The notes: generated from the letters alone by a model not told the origin. 64,000 nt of DNA from Coxiellaceae bacterium (GCA_011523685.1 WTGG01000001.1:1-64000); one strand, 5' to 3'. Shown: positions 26,076 to 37,145, numbered from the stretch's first letter. Numbers and translations are program-made.

Positions 26076-27445
26076 GCTGCGGGTGATGATACAAATCTAT
26101 TAGCTCCCACTGCCGCTTCTTGAGCTGTAGCTGCTAAATGAGCTGACTCCTCAATCAAATATAAAGGACAAATTAAATGTCCCTGACGAATAGAGAGTGG
26201 ATTCAAACCAATCTGTATATCCTTGACTTCAGTATTGATTTGTCCGCCAAATAACCCATGCGGGTTTTCGCCAACAGTGACACCATACTCACCATAGCTA
26301 AAATCAAATTTTTCTGAACCTTGCTGCATATATCGAGGATATTTCAAACTCATGTTACCTTTTGAACACCCCCACAAATGTTGACCTACGAATTGTCGGG
26401 CTAACATCCCACCATACTGCTGCATTGGATTAGTCAGTACACTACGCTCGTTATGAGCCGTTAATGCATAATGTAACAACCCTATATCAATAAATGCTGT
26501 TCTAAAAACATCATCACTATTGATTGGGAGGAAAATTGTCTCTTGCTCCGCCGACACAGCATTAACCCGTGCAAACAAACCTGATTGAAAAACACGATTC
26601 AAAGATTGATTCAAAGTCTTTGAGTCTAAGTGTTGACTAAGCTGACTCACATTTTGAATCTCGTGCGATATCGCTTGTAACATTTTCAATAACAGTTGAT
26701 CACTCTCTTCTCCAACAATATCTTGCATCATATTTGAGAACGTATCTCTTACTGACTGCCATAACTGACGTTGTTGCTCACGCACAGCTGTCCAGGACTG
26801 ATTAGACTGAACATAGGTAGATACAATCGCTGGCATGCCTCCTAGCATCATGTATTCATTCATACGCGATAATAATTGCTGATGCTGTTCTTTTGTTACC
26901 TCGGACTCCCAACTGAAATCACTCAAACATTGAAAAAGATCTATTTCGCCGATAGCTAATAAAAACTCCTTGAATGTCATAGGATGCAAGTTCATATACG
27001 TTACGCGGCCCACTGGAATATTAAAATCCACGGCTTGTTTCGCAAAATCCACAAAAGTTCCACAGGCAATGACATGCAATTTTGGGAAAGCGTCACGAAA
27101 ATGCCCTAAGACCTCTATAGCTTTCGGACAACTTTGTATCTCATCAAGAATTAAAAGTGTTTTCCCTGGAACAATTTTCCGGCTACGACGGGATTCTAAT
27201 TTAGCAAGGACTAGTTTTGGGTTAGGCTCCTCAAAACAACGCTCTAGATCAGGATCCATGACAAAATTCAGATGATAAGTATCATCAAAATGCGTATCTC
27301 CAAAATGTGCCAAACTTGTGGACTTACCAACTTGACGCCACCCAGATAACAAAATAGGACACCCAGCTTCCTTTACCCACTCTTCCAGCTGTGTGAGATA
27401 GTGACGAGGTAAAAATTTTTCAAATTTATATGGTAATGCCGCCAT
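26072..27445 (-). CDS. AAA-type ATPase with DUF4143 domain
   Basis: A 457-residue STAND/AAA-type P-loop protein. Walker A is LSGWRQVGKST near residue 33, Walker B is LLILDEIQSCP near residue 115. The motif GRVTYMNLHPMTFKEFL is the family hallmark that precedes the DUF4143 C-terminal region (about 240-430). Such proteins are widespread, of uncertain function, and often laterally acquired; some are discussed as toxin- or archaeal-type (DEXX-box) ATPases. Single gene, no partner visible. No frameshift seen. Confidence 0.85.
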   Translation of the reverse strand: MAALPYKFEKFLPRHYLTQLEEWVKEAGCPILLSGWRQVGKSTSLAHFGDTHFDDTYHLNFVMDPDLERCFEEPNPKLVLAKLESRRSRKIVPGKTLLILDEIQSCPKAIEVLGHFRDAFPKLHVIACGTFVDFAKQAVDFNIPVGRVTYMNLHPMTFKEFLLAIGEIDLFQCLSDFSWESEVTKEQHQQLLSRMNEYMMLGGMPAIVSTYVQSNQSWTAVREQQRQLWQSVRDTFSNMMQDIVGEESDQLLLKMLQAISHEIQNVSQLSQHLDSKTLNQSLNRVFQSGLFARVNAVSAEQETIFLPINSDDVFRTAFIDIGLLHYALTAHNERSVLTNPMQQYGGMLARQFVGQHLWGCSKGNMSLKYPRYMQQGSEKFDFSYGEYGVTVGENPHGLFGGQINTEVKDIQIGLNPLSIRQGHLICPLYLIEESAHLAATAQEAAVGANRFVSSPAA

Positions 27446-27682
27446 GAGAAATCCCTTGCTTGTTTTTAACCGACTTCCTTAAATTAATATTAATTGCTTG
27501 ATAAGTAAACTCTTAAAATGACTTTACAAAAAATAATCTTCTGTTTTAAGAACACACAATGCCATTCAAACAATTTTCACCTCGAATAAAATGTTTTCGG
27601 AAACAATTCAATCACATAGGTCTTTTCATATGGCACAACTTTATCTATATTAACAAACGATCTTTCACTTCAGGACAAAACA

Positions 27683-28222
27683 TTGCACAACACTTTACCA
27701 ATACTCAAAACAATGGTTATGACGCTTTTATTCTGTCTCATTGCTATTACTGGCCGTATTATTCCCCATCCTTATAATATGACCCCCTTTCTAGCGTTAC
27801 TCATACTAAGTCATCAATACCTACCAAGATATCACGCTATCCTGTGCAGCCTCCTTGCTCTCTTCCTATCTGACTGCCTACTTGCACTATGGCAACCACA
27901 TCCACTCTTTGGCAGCTGGGCTATCTTCACCTACAGCGGCTGGTTAATGATTGCCTGGTTCACTCAAAGTCTTACCGCAAACAAAAGCTTTTCGTTAACC
28001 TGGGTTGGTATCGCATCGATTGGCTTCTGGATATGGACGAACTTTGGCACTTGGCTTTGCGGGGCACTCTATACTAAAACTTTCACAGGACTGATCACCT
28101 GCTACACCTTAGCATTGCCTTTTTTAGAACGCTCGCTGATCGGGGATCTCTTGTGGTTTACTATTCTATCTGCCGCACTTCAAGGTTATCAACGATACCG
28201 CCCAATAAACATTCCTCAGTAA
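27683..28222 (+). CDS. DUF6580 family putative transport protein
   Basis: A 179-residue membrane protein with five or six hydrophobic segments. The N-terminal LIAITGRIIPHPYNMTPFLALLILS and the internal WIWTNFGTWLCGALYTKTFTGLITCYTLALPFLERSLIGDLLW resemble the DUF6580 family, which looks like the S-component of ECF vitamin transporters. A TTG start at 27683 is supported by AGGA seven bases upstream; an ATG at 27713 is the alternative. It ends 38 bases before metH, and a B12 adenosyltransferase is nearby, so cobalamin import is a reasonable guess. No ECF A or T components and no cobalamin riboswitch are visible. Confidence 0.7.
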   Translation: MHNTLPILKTMVMTLLFCLIAITGRIIPHPYNMTPFLALLILSHQYLPRYHAILCSLLALFLSDCLLALWQPHPLFGSWAIFTYSGWLMIAWFTQSLTANKSFSLTWVGIASIGFWIWTNFGTWLCGALYTKTFTGLITCYTLALPFLERSLIGDLLWFTILSAALQGYQRYRPINIPQ

Positions 28223-28242
28223 ACATTCCTCAGTAAACATTC
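28206..28242 (+). repeat. 14-bp tandem repeat between DUF6580 gene and metH
   Basis: The unit TAAACATTCCTCAG occurs at 28206-28219 and 28220-28233, with a partial third copy at 28234-28242. The stop of the upstream gene is the TAA of the second copy. Such a direct duplication is probably a slippage product; it lies in the metH leader, 19 bases before its ATG. Confidence 0.9.
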
Positions 28243-28260
28243 TATGCAGGACGCTACACA

Positions 28261-31200
28261 ATGATTTATTCCAACAGCTATCACACCCTCTTAGATCAAC
28301 TCCAGCATCGCATTCTATTACTGGATGGTGCAATGGGAACCATGATTCAACGATACAATCTTGGAGAATCTGATTACCGAGCAACACAATTCAACCAACA
28401 CCCGACTAATGTCAAAGGCAATAATGACTTACTGTCACTCACCCAACCTGACATTATCACGGAAATTCACAGCCAATACCTTGCAGCTGGCGCAGATATT
28501 ATCGAAACAAACACCTTCAATGCAACTCGCATTAGCATGGCTGACTATGCGATGGAGCTTCAGGTGTATGACATCAATCATCAGTCCGCTAAATTAGCCA
28601 AAGCTGCCGCTGAGCGCTTCTCAACTAAAGATCGCCCGCGATTTGTGGCAGGTGTTCTAGGCCCTACTAACAAAACAGCCACGTTATCCCCTGATGTTAA
28701 TGATCCGAGTTTCCGTGATATCACCTTCTCTACATTAGTGGATAATTATCGTGAAGCTATTCAAGGTTTGTGTGATGGCGGAGTAGACATATTATTAGTT
28801 GAGACTATTTTTGACACCCTCAATTGTAAAGCAGCACTATTTGCTATTCAGCAACATTTCGAAACCACGCAAACCATCATGCCGGTTATGATATCTGGCA
28901 CCATCACTGATGCAAGCGGACGAACCCTGTCAGGACAAAACGTTGCTGCATTTTGGAACTCTATTGCACACATTCAACCCATCTCTGTTGGTTTAAACTG
29001 TGCACTTGGCGCAGAACAACTCTATACCTACATTGCTGAACTCTCTCGCATTGCAAACACACATGTCAGCGCACACCCTAATGCAGGCTTACCGAATGAA
29101 CTGGGTGAATACGACCAAACTCCTGAGGAAATGGCAGCCCTTGTCTCAGCTTACGCGAAAGACAACCTAGTCAACATCGTTGGTGGATGCTGTGGAAGTA
29201 CACCCGCTCATATCAAAGCCATAGCGGATACCATGGCGACATACACGCCCCGAGTGATACCAAACATTCCAAAAGCCTGTCGACTGAGCGGGCTAGAACC
29301 TCTAACGATCGACAAACAATCTTTATTCATCAACATTGGTGAACGCACTAATGTCACGGGTTCTAAAAAATTCGCACGACTGATAAAAGAAAAACACTAT
29401 CAAGAAGCCGTTGAAGTAGCACGCCAACAAGTGATGCTAGGCGCCCAAATGATCGACATCAACATGGATGAAGCCCTACTCGACTCTAAAGCCGAAATGG
29501 TTCATCTACTCAATCTTATTGCCATGGAACCGGATATCACGCGAGTTCCTATCGTATTAGACTCGTCTAAATGGGATGTCATTGAAGCTGGACTACAGTG
29601 CATCCAAGGAAAAGGTATTGTTAATTCGATCAGTCTAAAGGAAGGTGTATCAGACTTTATTGAAAAAGCTAAACTGGTCAAATACTATGGCGCTGCCGTG
29701 ATTGTCATGGCCTTTGACGAAGAAGGACAAGCCGATACTGCGGATCGAAAAATTGCCATCTGTCGTCGCGCCTACGATATTTTAGTGCATCAAGTACAAT
29801 TCCCTGCTGAAGACATTATTTTTGATCCCAACATCTTTGCCATCGGCACAGGTATTGAAGAACATAATCGCTATGCTATCGATTTTTTTGAAGCCTGTGA
29901 GGCCATTAAACTACACTGTCCTCATGCGTTAATTAGTGGCGGTGTGAGTAATGTGTCTTTTGCTTTCAGGGGTAATAACCCTCTAAGAGAAGCCATACAC
30001 ACCGCTTTTCTCTACCATGCACAAAAAGCTGGCCTAGACATGGGTATCGTCAATGCAGGCCAACTACCTGTTTACAGTGATATTCCTGACAACTTACTTA
30101 ACAACATTGAAGACTTACTGTTTAATCGTACGGATGAAGCCACTGAAAATCTGCTAGCCATAGCTTCCAACTTACAAAGCACACAAGCAGCTATTACTGA
30201 AGATTTAAGTTGGCGTGAGCTACCTGTCAATGAGCGTATCACTCACTCACTGGTCAAAGGGCTCAATCAATTTATTACAGAGGATACTGAAGAAGCCCGA
30301 CTACACGCGAAACGTCCACTGGATGTCATTGAAGGTCCTTTAATGGACGGCATGGATGTTGTTGGTGATTTATTCGGTGAAGGGAAGATGTTTTTACCCC
30401 AAGTGGTAAAAAGTGCCCGTGTGATGAAACAAGCTGTGGCCCACCTGGTACCATTTATTGAAGCTGAAAAGACATCTGATCAAAACCATAAAGGCATTAT
30501 CGTTTTAGCCACCGTGAAAGGCGACGTGCACGACATCGGAAAAAACATTGTCGGTGTGGTGCTGGAGTGTAACAACTACAAAGTAATAGATCTTGGAGTC
30601 ATGACACCGTGTGAAGCTATTCTTAAAGCCGCAAAGGAACATGAAGCTGACATGATTGGACTCAGTGGATTAATTACACCCTCACTTGATGAAATGTGTC
30701 ATGTCGCCGCTGAAATGCAACGTCAAGGATTTAAGATACCTTTACTCATAGGTGGTGCTACGACCTCACGGCTACATACTGCCGTTAAAATTTCTCCCAA
30801 TTACGATCATGCTTGCCTGTATATTAAAGACGCCTCACGTGTGGTTCGTGCTTGTAATGACCTACTCAATGAAGATAAGCGTGATGCTGTACTTCAAGAC
30901 ATACAAGAAACTTATAACAATTTACGACATCAATATGAAAATCGTAATCAAGAAGCTCATCAACTACCCCTACAAGATGCGCGCGCCAATCGATTTAAAA
31001 TAAACTGGGATCAATACACCCCACCGCAACCATCGTGGATAGGCACCCACACATTAGATCAGATTGATGTTAACCAATTACGTCAATACATTGACTGGAC
31101 GCCATTTTTTAAAGCTTGGTCTCTTGCTGGTTCATTCCCAAAACTTTTATCAGACGAAGTCATTGGGGATGCTGCCACTGACTTATTCAATGATGCGAAC

Positions 31201-31995
31201 ACCATGCTAGATACTCTCATTGATCGCTCACTGATTGAAGCTAAAGCCGTATTTGGCTTTTTCCCTGCTGAAACGATCGATGATGACATCCTTGTCTATG
31301 CTGACGAGGCTCGCGAAACACCCATTGCTACCTTTTGTTGCATACGCCAACAAATGATTCGATCCAATGACAAAGCTAACTACTGTATTGCCGACTTTAT
31401 TGCCCCTCAACAAGCCAATAAAAATGATCACATTGGTTTATTTGCGGTCACAGCCGGAAGTGGTATTAATCAACTCCTACACGACTATGAACAAAATAAT
31501 GATAGCTACAATGTCATTCTTATCAAAGCAATTGCTGATCGGCTTGCAGAAGCGCTAGCGGAATATTTGCATGAGCAAGTACGCCAACAACACTGGGGTT
31601 ATGCGCCTGAGGAACGTTTGTCGAACCAAGAACTCATACAAGAGGCTTATCATGGTATACGCCCTGCTCCCGGCTACCCAGCCTGCCCTGACCATACGCA
31701 TAAAACCCTGTTATTCAATCTACTCAACGCACAAGAGAAAACCGGCATGTCACTCACCGAAAGCTATGCCATGCTGCCTGCTGCATCAGTCTCTGGTTTC
31801 TACTTTTCTCACCCAGAAGCCTGTTATTTTGGGACAGGCAAAATAGGATTAGATCAGGTAACGTCCCTTGCAGAACGACAAGATATTTCTCTTGAGCAAG
31901 CTGAAAAAAATCTCGCTCCTATTTTAAACTACACCGCAAAGAGCTCACCAGCTAATCAACCCTCTTCTGATAAAGTAACAGTACCTGCAGACTGA
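28261..31995 (+). CDS. metH: Cobalamin-dependent methionine synthase
   Basis: Moves the methyl group of 5-methyltetrahydrofolate to homocysteine through methylcobalamin. All four modules are present in 1244 residues: homocysteine domain (about 1-340, zinc cysteines in LNCALG and GGCCGST), folate domain (about 345-640, [14 protein letters not shown]), cobalamin domain (about 670-900, with [14 protein letters not shown], His757 as the lower cobalt ligand) and the SAM-binding activation domain (about 905-1225, [12 protein letters not shown]). No damage seen. Upstream lies the DUF6580 membrane gene. The 3' end overlaps the convergent metF end by 40 bases. Confidence 0.98.
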   Translation: MIYSNSYHTLLDQLQHRILLLDGAMGTMIQRYNLGESDYRATQFNQHPTNVKGNNDLLSLTQPDIITEIHSQYLAAGADIIETNTFNATRISMADYAMELQVYDINHQSAKLAKAAAERFSTKDRPRFVAGVLGPTNKTATLSPDVNDPSFRDITFSTLVDNYREAIQGLCDGGVDILLVETIFDTLNCKAALFAIQQHFETTQTIMPVMISGTITDASGRTLSGQNVAAFWNSIAHIQPISVGLNCALGAEQLYTYIAELSRIANTHVSAHPNAGLPNELGEYDQTPEEMAALVSAYAKDNLVNIVGGCCGSTPAHIKAIADTMATYTPRVIPNIPKACRLSGLEPLTIDKQSLFINIGERTNVTGSKKFARLIKEKHYQEAVEVARQQVMLGAQMIDINMDEALLDSKAEMVHLLNLIAMEPDITRVPIVLDSSKWDVIEAGLQCIQGKGIVNSISLKEGVSDFIEKAKLVKYYGAAVIVMAFDEEGQADTADRKIAICRRAYDILVHQVQFPAEDIIFDPNIFAIGTGIEEHNRYAIDFFEACEAIKLHCPHALISGGVSNVSFAFRGNNPLREAIHTAFLYHAQKAGLDMGIVNAGQLPVYSDIPDNLLNNIEDLLFNRTDEATENLLAIASNLQSTQAAITEDLSWRELPVNERITHSLVKGLNQFITEDTEEARLHAKRPLDVIEGPLMDGMDVVGDLFGEGKMFLPQVVKSARVMKQAVAHLVPFIEAEKTSDQNHKGIIVLATVKGDVHDIGKNIVGVVLECNNYKVIDLGVMTPCEAILKAAKEHEADMIGLSGLITPSLDEMCHVAAEMQRQGFKIPLLIGGATTSRLHTAVKISPNYDHACLYIKDASRVVRACNDLLNEDKRDAVLQDIQETYNNLRHQYENRNQEAHQLPLQDARANRFKINWDQYTPPQPSWIGTHTLDQIDVNQLRQYIDWTPFFKAWSLAGSFPKLLSDEVIGDAATDLFNDANTMLDTLIDRSLIEAKAVFGFFPAETIDDDILVYADEARETPIATFCCIRQQMIRSNDKANYCIADFIAPQQANKNDHIGLFAVTAGSGINQLLHDYEQNNDSYNVILIKAIADRLAEALAEYLHEQVRQQHWGYAPEERLSNQELIQEAYHGIRPAPGYPACPDHTHKTLLFNLLNAQEKTGMSLTESYAMLPAASVSGFYFSHPEACYFGTGKIGLDQVTSLAERQDISLEQAEKNLAPILNYTAKSSPANQPSSDKVTVPAD

Positions 31996-32837
31996 TATGA
32001 CGCCACACCTAAGCGCTGCAAAATTATCTGAACAGCTTGATATTGATTGAGCGTGTAGAAATGTAGATGTTCGACACCCATAGTTAATAACTGTTCACAC
32101 AAATGCGTCACCACATCCAACCCTAACTGGTACTGCGATGCAGGATCACCATCATAAGACTCCATCTGCTTAACTAACCAGCGAGGAATTTCCGCCTCAC
32201 AACGCTTGGAGAAACGCTGTAACTTTTCAAAATCCATGATAGGCATAATGCCAGGAATAATTGGCATAGTAACACCCTGTTGTGTTGCCAAGGCTTGATA
32301 ATGATAAAAACTATCGGCATTAAAAAAATATTGCGTTAAAGCACTGTTTGCACCGGCATCTTGCTTTAACTTTAGCGCATGAACATCGGCTAATAATGAG
32401 CTTGCCTCAGGATGAGACTCGGGATACGCGGCAACTCGAATACTAAAGGTATTACCATAGCGCTTTTGTATAAAAGCGACCAAATCAGAAGCATAGGTCC
32501 ACTCGGTTTGCCACAAACCTGCGCCTGAAGGACGATCTCCACGTAATACCACTAACTGTGTCGTACCTATTGACTGATAATGATCCAATAATGTCGATAA
32601 TTCATCTGACGATGCCGCCATACAAGAAATATGTGGCACTACTGGCATACCCAATTGAGACTGTAGTGCTGCTACAGTTCTCGGCGTAGCTTCTTGTGTA
32701 GATCCTCCTGCTCCAAATGTCACTGAACAGAACTGAGGGCTAGCGACTTGTAGCTTTTGCGCGACCGCCCCAAGCTGGGTTAATGCTGCGTCTGATTGTG
32801 GTGGAAAAAACTCAAAACTCAACGCAGGAACCGCCAT
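31956..32837 (-). CDS. metF: 5,10-methylenetetrahydrofolate reductase
   Basis: FAD-dependent reduction of methylene-THF to 5-methyl-THF, the methyl donor for MetH. The TIM-barrel landmarks are [52 protein letters not shown] and PGIMPIM. I chose the ATG at 32837, because AAGGAG lies six bases upstream and it gives [13 protein letters not shown]; a longer frame adds eight residues. 293 residues, normal. It lies tail to tail with metH, and the two last exonic stretches overlap on opposite strands by 40 bases. Confidence 0.96.
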   Translation of the reverse strand: MAVPALSFEFFPPQSDAALTQLGAVAQKLQVASPQFCSVTFGAGGSTQEATPRTVAALQSQLGMPVVPHISCMAASSDELSTLLDHYQSIGTTQLVVLRGDRPSGAGLWQTEWTYASDLVAFIQKRYGNTFSIRVAAYPESHPEASSLLADVHALKLKQDAGANSALTQYFFNADSFYHYQALATQQGVTMPIIPGIMPIMDFEKLQRFSKRCEAEIPRWLVKQMESYDGDPASQYQLGLDVVTHLCEQLLTMGVEHLHFYTLNQYQAVQIILQRLGVASYQSAGTVTLSEEG

Positions 32838-33023
32838 ATCAAACTCCTTTTTATTTGACAATATTTCAATAGCTTACATGTAAAGTTCTAGGGAAATCAA
32901 CTGGTGACTAATCCGCCTATCACGCACCATCACTTTGATGACAAATGACTAGTATTTAACACATAAAAACTCTACAATAGCGGGTTTTTGGGCCATCAAA
33001 TAATCAACAAAGAGGGTGAACTT

Positions 33024-34034
33024 GTGAGCTACGACGTATACGGCATAGGAAATGCCTTGCTCGATATTCAACTGGATGTGAATCATGAATTTTTAACACA
33101 GAACGACCTCCCGAAAGGTGTCATGACCTATGTCTCACAAGCACGACAAACAGACATCATCAATCTCGCTGGTCCTGACAATATTCGCCAAGTATCATCT
33201 GGTGGCTCTGTAGCCAACAGCATGATCGTATTGCAATATTTTGGTGGAACAGGATTTTTTAGCTGTAAAATTGCTCAAGATGAAGCCGGTACGCAATACC
33301 ACGACGAATTAAAATCATCTGGCCTAGATACTAACTATGACTACCAAGCTCGCCCTGAAGGTGAAACTGGTCGCTGCCTCGTTAAAATCACTCCTGATGC
33401 CGATCGCACCATGAGCACTAACCTAGGCATAAGTGAATCCCTTTCAGAGTCAGAATTACACCTTGATGCACTCAAGCAATCCACTTACCTCTACCTGGAA
33501 GGTTACTTAACCACTTCACCATTAGGGCATCAAGCCGCCCTCAAAGCCAAACGACTCGCTGAAGAAAATGGCGTTAAAACCGCTATTACCTTTTCAGATC
33601 CAGCCATTGTTTCACAGTTCAAAGCACAGTTTCATGAACTGATTGATAATGGTGTCGACCTAGTTTTTTGTAACGAAAGTGAAGCAAAAGAATTTACAGA
33701 ACGTGACACACTCACTGAAGCTATCGAACAGCTTAAAGTCATTGCTAAGACTTTTGTAATCACTATCGGCCCTCGAGGCTCTCTAGTCTATGATGGCAAC
33801 GACCTCATTACAGTACCTGCAACCGAAGAAAAACCTATCGATACCGTTGGTGCTGGCGATATGTATGCAGGCGCCTTCCTTTATGGCATCACTAATGGTT
33901 TAAGCTGGCAAGAAGCAGGCCAACTAGCCAACCTAACCTCATCCAAGGTTGTTACCATCTACGGACCTCGCGTTAGTCAAGCTGACACTGTAGCCCTAAA
34001 AAAAGAGCTACAAGAGATGAAAACAGCGCTATAA
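33024..34034 (+). CDS. PfkB family carbohydrate kinase, adenosine-kinase-like
   Basis: A ribokinase-fold kinase of 336 residues from a GTG at 33024, which has GAGGGTG five bases upstream; a TTG at 32988 would add 12 residues. Seen: the N-terminal GIGNALLDIQLDV, the substrate-side GGSVANSMIVLQYFGG, and the catalytic DTVGAGDMYAGAFLYG with the general-base Asp. Pattern and length fit the adenosine kinase branch found in many proteobacteria. Next to metH and metF this would help recycle adenosine from S-adenosylhomocysteine, a reasonable but unproven link. Divergent from metF. Confidence 0.82.
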   Translation: MSYDVYGIGNALLDIQLDVNHEFLTQNDLPKGVMTYVSQARQTDIINLAGPDNIRQVSSGGSVANSMIVLQYFGGTGFFSCKIAQDEAGTQYHDELKSSGLDTNYDYQARPEGETGRCLVKITPDADRTMSTNLGISESLSESELHLDALKQSTYLYLEGYLTTSPLGHQAALKAKRLAEENGVKTAITFSDPAIVSQFKAQFHELIDNGVDLVFCNESEAKEFTERDTLTEAIEQLKVIAKTFVITIGPRGSLVYDGNDLITVPATEEKPIDTVGAGDMYAGAFLYGITNGLSWQEAGQLANLTSSKVVTIYGPRVSQADTVALKKELQEMKTAL

Positions 34035-34041
34035 TATAACT

Positions 34042-34094
34042 AAAAAAACAAACCCCTTGTGCCTGATCTTAATCACCACTCAAAAAGGGGTTTG
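34042..34094 (-). terminator. Intrinsic terminator of the 563-residue membrane gene
   Basis: On the minus strand CAAACCCCTT (34094-34085) and AAGGGGTTTG (34058-34049) form a 10-bp stem with a loop of about 26 bases, followed by seven Ts. The stop codon region of the gene is part of the upstream arm. It lies just past the stop of convergent adenosine kinase, which has no T run of its own. Confidence 0.65.
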
Positions 34095-35771
34095 AACCAC
34101 TCGACATACCCGACCCGCTTCATGCTCCGCTTCTTCTTCGCAAGCATAAGATTCAGGTAAAGATAATAGCGCATATCTAGACTCAGATTGTAAATATGGA
34201 ACCGCATCAGTCATCTTGCTCATCACCTGTCGTAACACATCTTGTGGAAAAACGAGATCAAGAACGATATTAGACAAGATCACCAAGATAATGACTAACA
34301 ACCCAAAGCCCTCTGGGAAAAGTCGATTACAAGATAATTCCTGATTAGTCATACCGGTCATCATATCAATTGCTAGCAATGATGGAATTGAGCGTGCAAC
34401 TACACTATGGAAAACTAATAATAATACATCTAATAATTGACGAACCCTATGCAACGAACCACTGACAGGCCAAGTATTTTGCTTTAATAATTCAGCATCA
34501 GGTCTTGGAATTTCGTTAGTCTTAATTAATGCATGGGAAAGAATATTTCCAAAAAATACTAATGCAAACACACACGAATCGGTTGTAATTAAAGCTGCAT
34601 CTTGATGAAAATTAACTTCATGATCCAAACAATGCTCGTAAATCACAGCAAATACCAATGCCACAAATTGACTCATAGCAATAGAAAAACCTATTGCTGA
34701 TATAGCCATCGTAAATGAGTACAATATATCCTGAGCATTCAAATAATTTTGATCCAAGATTATAAATAGTAAATCACAAGTAGTATTAAAAAACCTGATT
34801 GAATAACTAATAACAATATTACATAAACTATCGGATAGCACAGGCTGATCAGTCTGCGAAGAATATATCGATAGATTGAACCGACTAGTTTGAGCTGTCC
34901 ACTCAAATGATGGCGGCAACAATAAACGAAAACCACCAAGATTATGATCTTGGTATAAGATAGGCTCACGCCAAACATCTTTTAGCTGATGCAGAAAGAA
35001 TGACATACGTTGATCTGCGTCATTATTCCAAAAAATAGCACCTAATAAACCAGACACCCATGGAAAAAACTGTATTGAATAACCAGGCGAGTCCATAGAA
35101 ACCAAAGAAATATAGGTTACCCAATACAACTTATAAAACTCTGAGAGTCGAAGAACCAGAGCTAATCCATGAATCCATTTCAAATAAGGCGGCCTAGAAG
35201 GCTCATCACTTTCAAAACAATCTGACTTCGCCATCAAAGCATTAACAACTAAACGTCGATGCATTAATGAGAGCACAGCCAAGATAACTACAAAAGAAAA
35301 ATCAACATAACTCCAGATATGATTATGGACATACATATTAGAACCATTATCAATTAACTTTGGATGAGACAAAGACCACACACCCATAAAAGTTAATGAA
35401 AATGACACTGATAAAATCACATCGTAAGCCAATGGAGTACTATCTTTATACGGCAAACGCAGCAACCAAGAGAAAAACCGCCTCGATGATGAAGAAGCGC
35501 TATCGTTTATCAAGGACAACAAAGAAGATATCGATGATGAACGATGACTACTCTCCCTAGAATAAATTAGTGGATTAAAAACTTCATCATGAGTAATAGG
35601 ATCAGAAAGACTATTTATACTGGTTGGTGACAATGCATTTTTTTGCGAACTACACGCTAGCAACCATGGCATGCATCCAAAGTATGTTGTCCCAGAGAGA
35701 TTTGCAATAGGAGGATTATCACCTTGCTGACACTCACGATATGCATGATCACCATACTCTTCACTCAACAT
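34080..35771 (-). CDS. Orphan polytopic membrane protein
   Basis: I do not recognise the family. The 563-residue product starts at an ATG with GGAG about eight bases upstream. Residues 1-110 are polar, Ser-rich (SSHRSSSISSLLSLINDSASSSSRR) and probably cytoplasmic. Then hydrophobic segments follow at about 116-134, 153-171, 200-225, 232-247, and four to five more between 330 and 520. An extramembrane loop of about 80 residues (250-330) lies between the two halves. The last 40 residues are acidic and Cys-containing (SYACEEEAEHEAGRVC). The Ser-rich tail and lack of transporter motifs make an envelope or host-directed role possible, without proof. Confidence 0.6.
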   Translation of the reverse strand: MLSEEYGDHAYRECQQGDNPPIANLSGTTYFGCMPWLLACSSQKNALSPTSINSLSDPITHDEVFNPLIYSRESSHRSSSISSLLSLINDSASSSSRRFFSWLLRLPYKDSTPLAYDVILSVSFSLTFMGVWSLSHPKLIDNGSNMYVHNHIWSYVDFSFVVILAVLSLMHRRLVVNALMAKSDCFESDEPSRPPYLKWIHGLALVLRLSEFYKLYWVTYISLVSMDSPGYSIQFFPWVSGLLGAIFWNNDADQRMSFFLHQLKDVWREPILYQDHNLGGFRLLLPPSFEWTAQTSRFNLSIYSSQTDQPVLSDSLCNIVISYSIRFFNTTCDLLFIILDQNYLNAQDILYSFTMAISAIGFSIAMSQFVALVFAVIYEHCLDHEVNFHQDAALITTDSCVFALVFFGNILSHALIKTNEIPRPDAELLKQNTWPVSGSLHRVRQLLDVLLLVFHSVVARSIPSLLAIDMMTGMTNQELSCNRLFPEGFGLLVIILVILSNIVLDLVFPQDVLRQVMSKMTDAVPYLQSESRYALLSLPESYACEEEAEHEAGRVCRVVQTPF

Positions 35772-35858
35772 GACAACGCTCCAGATAAAAAACTACAATA
35801 GTTTATCAACCGAGCAACAGGCTTCACAAGAAAAATTAGTCTTGTCATAAATAATTAA

Positions 35859-37145
35859 TTACAACTCAATATGTCTTAAATTAAACGATCGAGTTTCAGG
35901 CATTTTAAATAACACCAATAAAATGCAGCAGGACGCTACAACCAGATACCAGCAAGGCGCCAATGGTTGTCCCGTCAGGCTAATTAGATACGTCGAAATC
36001 AACGGCGTTGTACCACCAAACAAAGCATTCCCAATATTATAACCAAACGACACACCACTGTAGCGATGTTCAGTTGGAAAAAGCTCACTAATGGCTGTTA
36101 TAAAAGGCGGGGTACATGCTGATACCATGAGCATCATTAACATCGCTGCACCAATCATTAAAACAAGACTCTCAGAACCAAGTATTAAAAACATCGGATA
36201 ACTTAATACAGCCAATGCAATGACACCCACAATGAGAACAGGTTTTCTACCCACACAATCAGATAGCCAACCCCACAAAGGAGCACTGTAAGCATAAGCA
36301 AATGCAGCACAACTAGTCACTATCATTGCAGTGTGATCTGGAGCACCCATGATAGTGATTAAGTAATTCGGTAAAAAAGCCGCGTTGAGATAATAAGCAA
36401 TGCCCAAATAACCGGTTAGAAAAAATACGATAGCTATTGCCCAAGGGTGTGATCGCAGAGCACCACGCATAGGAGATTGGTCAATGTGACTCTCTTGCGA
36501 TAAGGTCTCAAACATTGGCGACTCATGCATTTTTGACTGAAACAATAATGCTATAATTGTCAAAACAGTTCCTATCCAGTAAGGAATTCTCCAGCCGTAA
36601 GTTAGCATCTGCTCGTGAGACAAATGATTGATTAGCAATGTCGCCAATAATGAACTCAATAAGACACCGTTGCCTGAAATAAAGGTTGCGATGGAAGTAT
36701 ATAACCCTCGATAACGTTGATCGGACTGTTCAATCAACATCACGATGACACCCGTCTGCTCTCCACCAACAGAAAACCCTTGCAACATTCGGGCAAGTAA
36801 CAGTAAAACTGGTGCAGCTAAGCCTATTTGCCCATAGGTAGGCAAACAGCTAGTCATCACAATAGAAATACCCATACAAACAACGGTCAACATAATGGTT
36901 CTCTTTCGACCCAAACGATCGCCTAACTGTCCAAAAACAATCCCACCAATCGGCCGCATCAAATAGCCTGCTGCGAAGATACCAAAGGTTTCAATGAGAC
37001 TTGCCAAACCGTGCTGAGGTGGAAAAAATAACTCCGAAATATAAGAAGCGATATAAATATAAATGGTGAAATCAAACCACTCAATCAATGTAGCAAAGGC
37101 CGCACTCATAATCGTTTTCATAGAAACCGCATGTGTATGAGTCAT
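35859..37145 (-). CDS. MFS transporter, metabolite:H+ symporter (ProP/MHS) family
   Basis: A 428-residue twelve-helix major facilitator. The N-terminal AAFATLIEWFDFTIYIYIASYISELFFP, GQLGDRLGRKRTIMLT between TM2 and TM3, and LARMLQGFSVGGEQTG are typical of the metabolite:H+ symporter group that includes ProP, KgtP and citrate carriers. The ATG at 37145 has AGGAG upstream; the frame stays open further into the tRNA-Arg gene but that part is not translated protein. Substrate cannot be told. It lies immediately downstream of two tRNA genes, separated by a terminator. Confidence 0.88.
   Translation of the reverse strand: MTHTHAVSMKTIMSAAFATLIEWFDFTIYIYIASYISELFFPPQHGLASLIETFGIFAAGYLMRPIGGIVFGQLGDRLGRKRTIMLTVVCMGISIVMTSCLPTYGQIGLAAPVLLLLARMLQGFSVGGEQTGVIVMLIEQSDQRYRGLYTSIATFISGNGVLLSSLLATLLINHLSHEQMLTYGWRIPYWIGTVLTIIALLFQSKMHESPMFETLSQESHIDQSPMRGALRSHPWAIAIVFFLTGYLGIAYYLNAAFLPNYLITIMGAPDHTAMIVTSCAAFAYAYSAPLWGWLSDCVGRKPVLIVGVIALAVLSYPMFLILGSESLVLMIGAAMLMMLMVSACTPPFITAISELFPTEHRYSGVSFGYNIGNALFGGTTPLISTYLISLTGQPLAPCWYLVVASCCILLVLFKMPETRSFNLRHIEL

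Noticed and set aside
27446-27682. Possible cobalamin riboswitch before the DUF6580/metH genes
   Set aside because: No B12-box-like GCCACTG sequence or its neighbouring elements were found here or upstream of the adenosyltransferase.
27559-27777. 72-codon frame before the DUF6580 gene
   Set aside because: It overlaps the DUF6580 start in another frame and has no family features.
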